From the NCBI GenBank assembly GCA_023159155.1, contig JAJNNX010000001.1:372001-436000 (forward strand): 64,000 nucleotides of DNA. Reading direction: 5' to 3'. The stretch's first letter is position 1. Each line of letters begins with the position of its first letter. A program made the translations under genes and the position numbers. This document shows positions 34,498-48,562 of this stretch, piece after piece. This stretch comes from Ustulina deusta. Lineage: Eukaryota; Ascomycota; Sordariomycetes; Xylariales; Xylariaceae. Below the pieces are notes generated by a model. It was given only the letters and a program-made list of their open reading frames with translations. It was not told where the DNA came from and searched no databases.

Positions 34498-36385
34498 ATG
34501 GAAAAAATCAACACCGACTACGCACTCTATCTAGTGACGGACTCGACGCCCGCCATCCTCGGTGGCAAGAACATCTGCACCGTCGTCGAAGCGGCGCTGC
34601 GGGGCGGCGTGACGTGTGTGCAGTATCGGGACAAGACAAGCGACACGGGCTCGCTGGTTCAGACGGCACGCCAGCTACATGCTATCACGCAACAATACAA
34701 CGTTCCACTGCTCATCAACGATCGTGTCGACGTTGCCCTCGCTGTGGGCTGTGAAGGCGTGCACATCGGGCAGGATGATCTAGGTGCGCATGCGTCTCCT
34801 TGGCCTTCCAGTCTTCGATTCCCGCTTTCGTGCGTGAATCCGGCCTATCATTGGATGGCCGTGAGGGGAAGCGTGAGTGCACGACGCTAATACTGGCGCT
34901 ACAACAGACGTAGGGTCGGCGAGGAAGCTTCTCGGCCATGACAAGATTATCGGAGTCACAGTTAGCAACGCCCAAGAGGCCGCCGCTGCGTGCGAGGGTG
35001 GCGCCGACTACCTGGGCATTGGGACTGTCTTTGCTACGCCTACGTGAGTCAATCGATTTCTTAGATTGTTTTCCTCGTTCGCTACGTTTCAAACGCAGCT
35101 GTCTGTTTCTTGCCTTTCTCGTGCTTCTGCTTGTAAACAGAACTAACCCTGGGCGCAACAATGTAGCAAGCAGAATGCCAAGAGCATCATCGGTATAGAT
35201 GGTCTACAGCAGATCTTACTACAGCTCGCACAGGCGAAGTCGGCCGTCAAGACGGTTTGCATCGGCGGCATTAATGCATCTAACACCTCGCGCGTCGTGT
35301 GGCAAAGCACTGCTCACAGCAAGTCACTCGATGGCGTCGCCGTCGTGAGCGCTATTATGGCTGCCGCGGATCCGGAAGCATCGGCGCGGGAGTTGGTCCA
35401 GCTTGTCAAGGCGCCGCCCGCCTTTGCCAAGGGAGTCGTTACGGCAGGCCAGCAAGACCGTTCTCCGCAGCAGCTAGTTCATCTGGTTCCTGAGATCATT
35501 TGTGCCGTCTCGCAAGGGAAACCGCTTTCTCACAACATGACCAACCTTGTCGTGCAGAATTTCGCTGCCAATGTTGCCTTGTGTGTCGGTGCGAGTCCGA
35601 TAATGGCCAACTATGGCGAGGAGGCCAAGGATCTCTCCAAGTTGGGTGGTGCCCTTGTCGTTAACATGGGGACTGTCACACCGGAGGGGTTAGACAATTA
35701 TTCTAAGGCACTCAAGGCTTACAACGCGGTCGGAGGGCCTGTAGTTTTTGACCCAGTCGGGTAAGTCCTATCACTGTCCGATCTAGACGTTCGAGACGAG
35801 GTTTAACACGGAGCGCACTGTGCTAGTGCCGGAGCTACGAGTGTTCGAAGAGCTGCCACCAAGACCATACTCGGAGGCGGTTATATCGATGTGCTAAAGG
35901 GTAACCGCTCCGAGATTCTCTCCTGCCTACCGGGCGGCCCGACGGTGCAACAACGTGGCGTAGACAGCGCGGAAGGCGATATGAACATGAGGGAACTTGC
36001 ATTCGCCATCAAAGAAATCGCTACCCTCCGGAAGAATATCGTAGTCATGACGGGGAAGACCGACTACGTCACGGCTGGCCAGCAAATCTTCACAATCAAC
36101 AATGGTCACGAATACCTAGCTATGGTTACCGGCACGGGCTGTTGCCTCGGGACAACAATATCTGCGATGGTGGCGGCATATTCCCATGACAAGCTCGCCG
36201 CAACCATTGCCGGCTTGTTGCATTACAACATCGCCGCTGAGATAGCAGCCGAGAGGGGCGATGTCAAAGGGCCAGGTAGCTTCGTACCAGCGTTCCTTGA
36301 CGAGCTCTACAATATCCGGGTGGCGACGACTAAGGGGGAGATTGGATGGCTCACGAGAGCCAAAGTCGGCAGACTTGACATATAG
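34498..36385 (+). CDS. THI6: Bifunctional thiamine-phosphate synthase / hydroxyethylthiazole kinase
   Basis: Four exons (34498-34783, 34908-35043, 35167-35760, 35827-36385) give 524 residues, the usual fungal length. The joins read [29 protein letters not shown] and [15 protein letters not shown]. The N-terminal half is the TIM-barrel synthase ([56 protein letters not shown]) that couples HMP pyrophosphate with thiazole phosphate. The C-terminal half, from about residue 240, is the ThiM-like kinase ([40 protein letters not shown], and the GTGCCLGTT loop carrying the conserved Cys). It completes thiamine phosphate formation in the cytosol. A GTG/in-frame extension to 34477 exists, but ATG 34498 matches relatives. 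Thiamine repression is likely from family knowledge only. Confidence 0.95.
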
Positions 36386-36995
36386 GAGAGAACTACGTGG
36401 ATCGGGGCCTTACGACGTAGGTGGCATCGAGTAGGACATGGAAATTTTACAATTCAGCATGTCCATTCATCCGTCGACATAAGATTGCCTCTACCTAGCA
36501 TGAGGACAAATGCGATAATTGTGCATTTGATCCCTTTCCATTATTCTACCGAACGCCCCTGATCAAACATCTATACATCCGCACGTTCACCTCCTAAATC
36601 TGCGAATCAAGGTAGAGGTTCAATTATCGAGGTTTCTAGATAATAGGCCGGTCAATCAGGGTTTATAGAACATTAGGTGCAAGCCGTAAATATAGGTAGA
36701 CACCTGCATCGATACACCTATACATAAGTACCTATAGCTAAGTAAGTACTTAGCTATATAAGTGCCTGTAGATATACACGCCCCACCCCCGCACCAATAA
36801 GGTATCCATTGCCCCGGCAGTGGAGAATTCACCTCGCAGGTATCTTCAGGTGAATAGCCGTATACGTACGTATAAATAACGTTTCGCCAGCATCACGCTG
36901 TCAGCTCGGCATCTATCTTACGTTCACGGGTCTACAGCGAGATCTCATCGCAACTTGCCAGAAGAAACCGCTAGCGTGAGACACCCAGCGTATCC
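36386..36995. other. Intergenic region upstream of the isochorismatase-family gene
   Basis: No gene seen. CCTA/TAGG and GTACTTAGCTA-type words are frequent at 36680-36780. Confidence 0.4.
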
Positions 36996-38080
36996 ATGAG
37001 CCTTTTCCGAGCCACGTTGAGAGCGCAAGCAGCAGTCCAACCTTGTCGATTCAGATCCAGTCCGGCGCTTCGCCCTCGCCCTCGCCCTAGCCTCAGATCG
37101 TCGTCCACCATGACGCCCTCGAAACGGCTTCGTGAGTTATCTGCTATGTCGTTCTGTGCTTGTTTATTTGTTGTTGTTGCACGAGGACTGATCAAGGCGC
37201 ATATAGAGAACCAGGTCATCTTGTCAGTAAAACTCGGAAAAGAAATACATCTTTCATGTCTTGGGTTAAATTTGGTCACACTGTACTATATATATAGATA
37301 GATATAGTATGATGACCAATGATCGACCATCAGTCTGGGGTGCAGCGAACTACTTGTCATCAGAGCTGACGCCATCGATCTCTCGAACAGTGTCTGCGAT
37401 CCGCAGGAGAAGTTCCGCCAAGCGATCTGGCACTTTGACAAAATGTGCGACCCCTTCCCCCCCCCCTTCCCCTTAATTACGCCAGAGCCCCCTCAGAGGG
37501 GAGGGCTTCCACAAACCATCTCTATCTATCTATTCTAACCCGTGCTCCCAGCATCCTGACGGCGCAAAAGGTGCTCCGCGCCGCGCAGATCCTGCAGATC
37601 CCCGTCGTCGTCACGACGCAGAACAGGGCGAAGCTGGGCGGGATCGTGGCGGAGCTGCAGGCGCTGACGAAAGACGCGGCCGTCGACCTCGACAAGACGC
37701 GCTTCAGCATGGTGGTGCCCGAGATCGCGTCGCACGAGCTCCTCGCGGGCAAGGGCGGCGGCGGCGACGACCTCGCCGCCGTCGTCCTCGTCGGCATCGA
37801 GAGCCACATCTGCATCACCCAGACGGCCCTCGACCTCCTCGCCCGCGGCCACCGCGTCTACGTGCTGGCCGACGGCGTCAGCAGCTGCAACCGCCAGGAG
37901 GTCCCCGTGGCCCTCGCCCGGCTGCGCGCCGAGGGCGCCGTCGTCACCACCTCGGAGAGCTGGCTGTACGAGACCATGGGCGACGCCGCCGTCGCCGAGT
38001 TCAGGGACGTCGCGGGCCTCGTCAAGGAGACGGGCGCCGATACCAAGACGGCCCTGGCGGGGCTGCTGTGCAAGATTTGA
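36996..38080 (+). CDS. Isochorismatase-family hydrolase, probably mitochondrial
   Basis: Best model: exons 36996-37131, 37207-37222 (16 nt), 37391-37444 and 37552-38080, 244 residues. The microexon has canonical borders (TATAG/.../GTCAGT) and yields KRLQNQVIFVCDPQEKFR, restoring the first strand and catalytic Asp of the fold; without it this strand is missing or out of frame. The catalytic triad is then Asp54, Lys117 (in DKTRFSM) and Cys156 (in GIESHICITQT). The first 45 residues are Arg/Ser-rich without acids, consistent with a mitochondrial presequence. Relatives (ISOC1/MAR1/YcaC group) are cysteine hydrolases of uncertain substrate; true isochorismatase activity should not be assumed. The last exon is strikingly GC-rich. 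It converges with the GH30 gene. Confidence 0.85.
37207..37222 (+). other. Predicted 16-nt microexon
   Basis: AGAACCAGGTCATCTT lies between GCATATAG and GTCAGT. Its length (1 modulo 3) and coding content bridge the flanking exons precisely and supply the NQVIF strand. Inferred from splice grammar and family expectation, not from transcripts. Confidence 0.7.
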
Positions 38081-38615
38081 GGTCTGGCTTCACTTACTTA
38101 CTTACTTACTCACTTACCCTTTTTTTCTCTTCTTTTTTCTTCTTCCTTTTTTTTCTATCTTTTCTTTTTTCTTTTTGTCCTTTTGGGTGTCCTCTTGTAG
38201 AGGTGTGGTTTCACAGGTTAAAAAAATACAACAAGGCTTTTTTTCACGAAATAATGGCGGTTTGTTGGGGAAGGGGGGGGGGGGGGGGGGGGTGCAGAAT
38301 AGGGTAGAGAGAGAGAGAAATCGGCTGTCTACAGGTAGATACTTGAGGCAAACTAGAATTCTTACTCGGAAAACTTCACCATTCACTCACTCACTCACTC
38401 ACTGGTTCGTAGCCAGTCTGGAAGGATACATACATCCATTGCATTGCATTGCATCCGAACGTACATACATATTCTCATAGGATTAAAAAAAATCCCCCAA
38501 AAAAGTACAGGAATTCTTTTTATTTTTATTTTTTGCCTATATCCTAAACCCGACTTGCCGAGCACACTGATGTGGTAATGATGATGACGGCCACAGCATC
38601 GCTTCTTCGACCTTT
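38081..38615. other. Convergent 3' region rich in simple repeats
   Basis: Between the isochorismatase-family and GH30 stop codons. Holds (CTTA)n at 38092-38112, a T-rich tract at about 38120-38175, a 20-base G run at 38273-38292, (ACTC)n at 38384-38402 and (CATTG)n near 38437-38452. No gene. Confidence 0.6.
38273..38292 (+). repeat. Poly-G tract (20 bases)
   Basis: Uninterrupted G run, preceded by GGGGAA, in the convergent 3' region. Confidence 0.9.
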
Positions 38616-41086
<2,471 letters not shown>

Positions 41087-42012
41087 CTTGCTTATCGTCG
41101 AATAAGTTTACTATGAGGCGTTTATAATATGGGGAGCTAAACAGTAGTAATCTGTTCAATACGGCGCGGAAAGGCGAGCGAGTAATGTGATAGAGGTCAT
41201 ATATCTACAGCACAACTGTATCGAGAACCCATCAACATACTATTTGTATCTGCCGGATATCCCTTCTCCAACTAGCAACCCCCAACCTTATACTCGAGCC
41301 CGAATACCTCTACAGCGACCTATGGTTCTCCCCGCACGTGTAAGAAATGCAGGCTTGTTTACATTTTGCGGCTGTCAACTTTAGAGCTGCGGCACAAGGA
41401 CTCCGAGTCTTTTGTTTGAGGTCAGCAGATTTAACAAAGTGCATGCGATTTGGCCAAGGGCGGGTAAATCGTTAAGGCAATTGCTCTTCGCCGATGTATT
41501 TAGCCAAGGGAGAGCCAGGTGGTTCTAGGCACGAGAGGCGATGCGTACTTAACATCGCAAGCGAATCGCTAGTTTCGTTACCACCTTGCTGGGTTTCCCC
41601 AGACCGGCTGTATCGTGATTATCATCGTAGCAGACCTACTCGAGTTAATATGGAAAAAGGAGGTATTGAGGATAGTACAAGAAAATAGTCCCATTGGGCA
41701 TGTGAGGACAATATCACATATGCAAGTGGCTAATATGTTGATGGCGAATGAGCATGATCCATCTAGCTAATGAGATGGTGCTGATTGCATTCATATGGTG
41801 CTGTCATAGTGACATTTTATATATGCACATTATGGTGCCTTAAAAAAGACGACGAGGGTCTCCTAGTTTTCAAAATGTGTGATGAAGAAGTAGATGATCG
41901 AAACAGTAAATGTAACACGCTGTTCGTTTGTTCGCTACGCTCGAAAGAACGTTGTTCGGTCGGCTGAGCTCCCCTAGAACTGATGCATATTCCTCACGAC
42001 AGGAGCATGCAA
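41087..42012. other. Intergenic region, GH30 promoter and HEM1 3' end
   Basis: Upstream of GH30 and downstream of HEM1. No gene, RNA or repeat recognised. Confidence 0.5.
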
Positions 42013-43936
42013 TTAGGCGGCTGCTGTCGCCGACTGAGCCGCATTCCGAGTTTCACGTTCGAGCAAGGTTTCCATAAAGCCGTTAGCGGGCTTAGAAGCC
42101 TTGATTTCCTTCGCGACTTGCTGATCGATACCTAGTTGTTCATCGGTCCAGAGAGGTTGGCTGGGTTGGGCGTCTGCCTCGCCAACACCAATAAAGCCGC
42201 CCTCTGCCGCCCAGTCAGAAGTACGCTTGATATTCAGCTTCGACCAAATCTCATCAATAACATCAACCAGTTGGTCGCGATACTCCTTGGTATGGCCAGG
42301 CGTTGGTGTGATTCTAAGGCGCTCCTGTCCGACAGGTACAGTTGGATAGTTAATGGACTGCACGTAGATTTGATAATCGTTCAACAGCATATCTGAAGCT
42401 TGCTTGGCAAGCTCAGCATTCCCCACTAGGATAGGGATGATATGCGACGGATTCGGGATAACTGGAATATCCCTTGCACCCAAGGCCTCCTTGACAGCCC
42501 TTGTATGAAGTTGCTGTAGCCGTCGGTCTCCTTTGTACTCCATCTGATACTCAATCGCCGCCCTAGCACCAGACATAGTTGCTGGAGGCAAAGATGTCGT
42601 GAAGATAAAGCCAGGCGCGAGGGACCGAATCGTGTCTACAAGCTTAGCACTCCCAGCAATGTAGCCACCCACACAACCATAAGCCTTTCCGAGAGTGCCA
42701 GTAATGATGTCCACTCGGTCCATGATAGTGCCCTGAGGCCTACCCTGTTGATGGGCTTCAAAATCGAGATGCTCAGCAACACCAGCGCCGTGCGGGCCAT
42801 ACATACCGACGGCATGGACTTCATCCAAGAATGTGATTGCGCCATACTTCTCAGCAAGATCACAAATCTCTTCTATAGGTCCAATAGAACCACACATGCT
42901 GTAGACAGACTCAAAAGCAATAATCTTGGGCACATGTAGAGGCAGCGAGGCTAACTTAGATTCGAGGTCTTCCAGATCGTTATGCTTGAAAACAATCTTC
43001 CTCGTCCCTGAGTGGCGAATGCCCTGAATCATCGAAGCATGGTTCAAGCTGTCGGAGAGAATCACACAATCTGGCATTTTACTGCCAAGGGTCGCCAGAG
43101 TAGCATCGTTGGCGACGTAGCACGAGCTGAACACAAGTGCAGCCTCCTTGGCATGGAGCTTGGCGATTGTCTCCTCCAGTTCGATGGCGTGTTTGTTGTG
43201 CCCGGAGATGTTTCGAGTGCCTCCGGCGCCAGAACCATACTCATCGAGGGTTTCGTGCATCTGCTTGAGTACTTGAGGGTTCCTACCCATGCCGAGGTAA
43301 TCATTAGAGCACCACACGGCCACTCGCTCCTCCCTTTTGGCGCCATGAGCCTGGGGGAATTCCTTGGCAAGACGGTTGATATTGTTGAAGTAACGGTACG
43401 ACTTATCCTTGTGCTTCTTCTCGAGCTCTGCCTCGTAAAAGCCGGCGTAGTCAAATTTGGCATTCACACCACTCGGCACCGTGGTCGCAGCAGCCACATT
43501 CGCCTTCCGGTTGGCGGGGACAGCTGGAGGGAATTGGACTGCAAGCATACGTCAGACTTTGGTTTCTGTGGGTTTAGATGGAACAGAACACACCACTCTC
43601 GCGAGGCGCAAACAGGGGAGTGTCGACAGCGCGAGCCTCTTTGTGACGGCTTGTATGGATCTTAGCCTTGGAGTGGCCAGACATAGTACGGACACCCGAG
43701 ACGGCACAGACACCGACCATTGGGGTCGAGGCCGTGCAACCGACACGAGCCGACTGGATAGCAAGAGCCTTGCCCATGACAGGGCATCGTTGTCCAAGCA
43801 GCTGGAGCTTGGAGATGGTGCCACCACATGGGGAAGCCTGAGGGCGAGTGGAGGTTGAGAGAGCACGCAGAGTGGCCGGGGTCGTCTTCTTCAGGAAAGG
43901 GCACATGGCCTTGGACTGGCGGAGGACGGCGTCCAT
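42013..43936 (-). CDS. HEM1: 5-aminolevulinate synthase, mitochondrial
   Basis: Minus-strand exons 43936-43594 and 43538-42013 give 622 residues. The 55-nt intron can use donor GTGTGT (PRESVQFPP) or, one codon earlier, GTGGTG; the former is the better donor. The enzyme condenses glycine with succinyl-CoA using pyridoxal phosphate, the first step of haem synthesis in the mitochondrial matrix. Visible features: a presequence with two Cys-Pro haem-regulatory motifs (AMCPFL, Cys12; QRCPVM, Cys51), [32 protein letters not shown] and the PLP lysine in GTLGKAYG (about residue 399). The Cys-Pro motifs suggest haem feedback on import or stability, as known in the family. The C-terminal extension after RTSDW is typical of fungal enzymes. 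Confidence 0.96.
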
Positions 43937-45266
43937 GGTGGTTGACTCAATTGGCACGCGCTGCTGTGGGGGTTCGTTATTCGGCGTCAAAGAAGTGAAC
44001 ACCACCAGCGAAGTGTCTTCGAAACAAAGCCGACGGACAGATGTGTGTCGCAATTGGGGAGGCGACAGTCAGCAGGTAGTCAGAGGGCAATTGGAGGGGT
44101 TCCAACCGAGACTGTCCCAAAATGCCGACGTGCATGCAAGAGGCGGCGTAGGTATGCTGAAATAATGAAATAGCAAGTGGCATGAAAAGGCAAAACTCGA
44201 GGTGAGGTGAGATGGCATGCATTTTTATGTGTTCACACCGTCGAGGACCCCTGCCCACCTGCCGATTGCCCACTACCGCGGCCCTCCGAGTAGTGGTAGT
44301 GCAGCATGCTGTGCCTCGAACCTTCGGTGACTCGCCGTTGGAAGCGCCCCGCCAAACAACGCCAGCTCCCAATAGGAACAGGCGAGTTCTGCTATTTTCA
44401 GCATTTTCGGAACAATTATGTCTTTTTCTATTGGCCAACTCCAAGGGTCGACCGCCCACTGAGCGAGCTAGTCTAGATGAAGTAGTTTGGAGGTACGCTC
44501 GCTCGCATACCTAGACTACGTTAAGGTTAGACAGATAATATATATGTTCACATCTTCACGTACATGTATTACCTAGACTTTCAGATTGACTGTTAGGTAC
44601 CGTGAAGAATCGCAACATAGCATGCCATGTATCCCTGCAAGCTTCTCGTTTCTGCCTAGGTATCATATCACATTGGAACTCTTGTAACATCGCCACTTGA
44701 GCGTACCTAACTAGTCAGCAATCAGCTTACCACTTCTCTAGTCTAACTTATACACAAACAAGAACATGTTCCGAATGTCCGAACCTCGCATTTCTTTCCG
44801 GCTTCCGCAGCGCGGATGTAAATAAATATCCACTAATAATGCACCCGACATAGGTATCCTAGCGAATGCCACTTTATTCATAAAAAAAATTACAAACCCT
44901 CAGTTAGCAGGGAATGGGGGTACGGATAGCCGGAACTTTTCTACTCCTTTTGTTGACTGTTCTAGAAAACTGAGCAGCAGATATACTGCAAACCTATACA
45001 TGTAGCTTGTTTCGAGGTGAGCAGTATAATAACTACTTACATAGTGGAACGTTTTAAATCTCAAGCGTTTTATTTTCTAGAGCTGCTCTTGTTATGTAAG
45101 TAGAATGGCTGCAGTTTATTTAAGAAGCAGCTCATGAAAAGTTGAAGAGAAAAGTTACTGCTATTCCTCCCTTCCTCTATAGACACCCGCTAAGCTCCCG
45201 TCATGCCGGCACCACCTACCTAACAAAATGTGAAAATGTTGGGGAGAGAAGCGGTCTTTTCCAAAA
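43937..45266. other. HEM1 upstream region
   Basis: Contains CCAAT-type words near 44369 and 44428 (inverse orientation) and a CCTA/TAGG patch at about 44505-44730. No gene recognised; overlapping frames at 43977-44514 lack motifs. Confidence 0.4.
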
Positions 45267-45491
45267 AAAGAAGCGTTGCCCACTGTAATGCTGGCTAGGA
45301 TTGGCTAGGATATTCAAGCATAGCGGAGTTGCTGATGTAATCGTAATTGTAAACAGTACCTAATCCGTAGGTAGTACTTAGGCAGTTTATAGTTCCGTCC
45401 ACTGTAACATAGTCTTGTTGTACTGTATGTAGTAGTTCGATCCTGGTTTATATACCTATGTTTTTTTTTTTTTTACTGGCAACGCTTCTTT
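45267..45491. repeat. Inverted pair of the GAAGCGTTGC motif
   Basis: AAAGAAGCGTTGCC at 45267-45280 is perfectly inverted as GGCAACGCTTCTTT at 45478-45491, the same core as the arrays at 2540-2950. Here too a T run (45461-45474) abuts the right copy. Flanks read CCCACTGTA on the left and TTTTACTGG on the right, so the arms may be the outward-facing ends (CAGTGGGCAACGC-like) of two element remnants rather than the ends of one. No coding frame lies between them. Confidence 0.55.
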
Positions 45492-45945
45492 CCTACACAA
45501 CGGCAGTTACACATGTTCCTACCCCACGCTTTTCCCTCTATGGTACCTACCGAGTCCAATGCACGCCCCGCCCGGAATTTCTATTGGCGGTAGCATTGGA
45601 TAAAAAGGTCCTGAATACCTACCTACCTAAAGTACCGATATCGAAACTGACGACTTGGAGTTGTTACGTACCATGCCAAAGGGGTTGGTAATCCCTACCT
45701 ACTCAAGTGCAGTAAGACAGTTATGAGCAATAAATGGTAACTAATACTGGCGTTTCACACAAAACCGGCACACAAACATCACACAGAAAAAACGATTGGA
45801 ATCATGAATAAATTGATATTATCTGAAAACGGGGATGTCCGTGAGGGAAAATTTCGATTTATCCGTTTTCTCAGGGGTGAAATGGCGCCACGTATTTCCG
45901 CGTATAGGTAGGTGCCTAGGTAGGGATTATCATCAACCCCGTCCC

Positions 45946-46828
45946 TTAATAGTTGTCACCGGAACTGCCGTAGGAATCGTTGCCCCGCCTGTTGGAGGAG
46001 CCGTATGAGTCGCCGTCGTCGCGAGTCGAAGAGCCATAGGTGTTGCTCGACCCATACGAATTGTCGTTGTCGCCGCTAGAGCCGGACTTCTTGTTCGACC
46101 CGTACGAGGAGTCGTCGTTGTTGCTCGAGCCGTACGAATCATTGTTGCTGGAACCGTATGAATCATCGTTCTTGCGGCTAGACCCGTAGGAGTTGCCATC
46201 GTCCTGGCTGTTGTTGCTGGAGCCATACGAGTTCTTGTTGCTTGAGCCGTAGGAATCATCCTTGTTGCTGGAACCGTAGGAGTTGTCATTATCCCGGCTG
46301 TTGTTGCTTGAACCGTACGAATCATCATTGCTGTTGCTGGTGCCATACGAGCTCTTGTTGCTCGAGCCGTAGGAATCATCATTCTTGCGGCTAGATCCGT
46401 AGGAGTTGTCATCATCGCGGCTGTTGTTGCTTGAGCGGTTTGAATCATCGTCGTTGCTGTTGCTGGAACCATACGAGTTCTTGTTGCTCGAGCCGTACGA
46501 GTCATCGTTGCTTGACCCGTAGGAGTTGGTGTTGCTCGAGCCGTACGAGGAGTCGTTGTTGCTGCCACGGTTGGAAGAACCGTACGAATTGTCGTCCGTG
46601 TTCCCAGAGCCATACGAGTTATCGTTATCCCGGGACGACTTGGTGGACGAGCCGAAGCCGCTGTCATCCGAGGACCCATACGAGTCGTTGTTCCGGCCTG
46701 AAGACCCGTAGCTATCGCTGCCCGAGTTGTCGTTGTCTCGTCGGCTAGAGCCGTAGCTCTGCATGTCGTTAGCAAGTAATCTCAGCATAGGGGAAAGGCG
46801 GGCCTACGTTGTCGTCGTTGTAAGACAT
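45946..46828 (-). CDS. Low-complexity YGSS-repeat protein
   Basis: Minus-strand exons 46828-46808 (21 nt) and 46758-45946 give 277 residues. The 49-nt intron (GTAGGC..ATGCAG, branch GCTAAC) joins MSYNDDN to SYGSSRRDNDNSG. The whole protein is built from about two dozen variants of (D/N)SYGSSN with interspersed Asp/Asn/Lys/Arg. It has no hydrophobic stretch, signal peptide or folded domain and should be intrinsically disordered and strongly hydrophilic. Similar short DSYGSS-repeat proteins are annotated as hypothetical in many filamentous ascomycetes; stress-protective hydrophilin or prion-like roles are speculation. The DNA repeat makes copy number prone to change. An equally long frame on the same strand at 45933-46775 is a shifted translation of the repeat. 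Confidence 0.8.
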
Positions 46829-48562
46829 CGTGATGGAGTGTGTTTATTTGATGAGGTAATAGGCCAGCAATTGATTCGATGTAAGTGTCTGATCGAGGAA
46901 TGATAGAGAACAGGCCTATTGAGAGAGAGAGAAGAGCGGCTCTATTATACCCATCGAAACCCCGCTCCCTCCCGATATAGCTCCCTCTTTGAGGAGAGGG
47001 CTTCTTTCAGCTACTCATGCCAGTTACACGAGGGGAAACCCGGGAGGGAGCTGGACTTCGCCGTGGGCAGCCAAAGGTAAACGACGTCACAACTAAAGCT
47101 ACCGTCTGCCCGCCTTGCATTCGGCTAGTGCGAGAGTGCCCTGAAAGCACGTCATCTCTTTGTTCACGGTGCTTAAACATCGGGGACCATTTCTAAAAAT
47201 GGTGTCTGTTCGTGGGCGAATGGGTCGATCATCACAAATGCCGCAGTGAGCTATCGAAAGAACGGAGGTCTGTTAGTAGCAAATAGTACACGATATGCAT
47301 GTCGCTAAGTGGCAGAGCTACACTACATAGGAACCATTCGTCATCACCTGAATGCCGGTTGTCCTTTTAGAACGCAACACCTCGAGGTAGCTCGGTCACA
47401 TCGCTGGCTTGAGGTAGGTAACTGGACTGGGTATGTCGGCTTGCCTGATGTACCCAGGGTAGTTATTGACGTACCACAAATGTGTTGTTCTGCAGATGCC
47501 AATTTTTCCTTCAGCTGTGTCCAGACACAGCTAAGCTTGACCGAGCCAGCTGAGAGCCCAGCTGCTGTCCATTGACATGGCGAGTTGAGACTAGTGCCAT
47601 TGAACCACCCCTCCAAGGATGATCTCTCAACCCTGGAGAGTTACATAGTCAATTCTAAGTAGGACGACTCAGACTTGAAGACAATAACTGCATACTTAGT
47701 CTGAGGTCGCCTACATATCATAGACGAGTATCCTTTTCGGAGCTCCCGGTGAAGTTGCATCAGTGACAGCCCACCGCTTGCTCGTGGGGATGCCAAGGAA
47801 TGCATGCGATTAACCTTGACCTTGCGATCGCTTTCGCTCTATTGGATGAGAAGCAAGATTGCTCTTTCGATATTACTATGTATATGTCTTGGAATCGGAA
47901 CCATCACTAGGTACACAGCATATTGCAAACACCAATAACACTATTACGCTTTACCACGGGATGGAGATGGCGTACTTCATGAGCAAGTCCGACCCCACCT
48001 AGGTCAAGAAGAAAGAAAAAAAAAGGAGGGACGGGGGGCAATCAAGGTGTATTGGCCTCCACAGGCTTGGATGTAGTGGCCGAATCGGCTCCCTCTATGG
48101 TGGAGAGGCTATGGAGGCCTCGGCTAGTCATGGTCTCGGCTCTCACAACCCAGAGGTTTCAAAAGTACGCTGAGTTGGAAAGTATCTTGTTCAATTGACC
48201 ATGTTGGATCCTGCATTGTACATCTTAACGACTGTCAATACAAGTAGCAACCAAACACACAATTGGTTGCAGTATGTCTCGGTTGTCTCAACGCGGGGGG
48301 GTGTGCATCTATGGACAGTATCGGTCGTCCTCATTTGGTTGGTCTTGGCTAAGAATAAGTGTGTCTGGTCTATTAGGGTATCAATACAGCCGTTGGCTTC
48401 TCATTCAATTCGTTACTCGCACATTCAGAGATACAACCTGTGTCTCTGTCGCCTAGAGTCTCTGGTTAGCTACCAAGAGACGAAGACCGCTGCGATGATA
48501 TAAATATTTCTTTTGTCGTCTGGCACTAGAAGTGCCTTGTTAGGCAATCTTGTTATGGTTTG
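46829..48562. other. Intergenic region, no gene seen
   Basis: Upstream of the YGSS gene (AG-rich leader near 46920-46940) and downstream of SLC1. Contains a perfect 9-bp inverted repeat at 47513-47532. No motif in the short frames here. Confidence 0.45.
47513..47532. repeat. 20-base hairpin palindrome
   Basis: AGCTGTGTC at 47513-47521 and GACACAGCT at 47524-47532 are perfect inverted arms separated by two bases. Could be a dimeric factor site or chance. Confidence 0.6.

Noticed and set aside
34116..34907. TPP riboswitch upstream of or in intron 1 of THI6
   Set aside because: The conserved paired core elements were not found; fungal TPP riboswitches are known mainly from other thiamine genes.
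37366..37444. Alternative two-exon start for the isochorismatase gene using acceptor at 37365
   Set aside because: It keeps frame but gives PDAIDLSNSVCDPQ instead of a hydrophobic first strand; the microexon model fits the fold far better.
45933..46775. 280-residue Thr/Ala/Arg-rich minus-strand frame
   Set aside because: It is a shifted reading of the DNA repeat encoding YGSS units; the other frame has a splice-supported start and coherent repeat.
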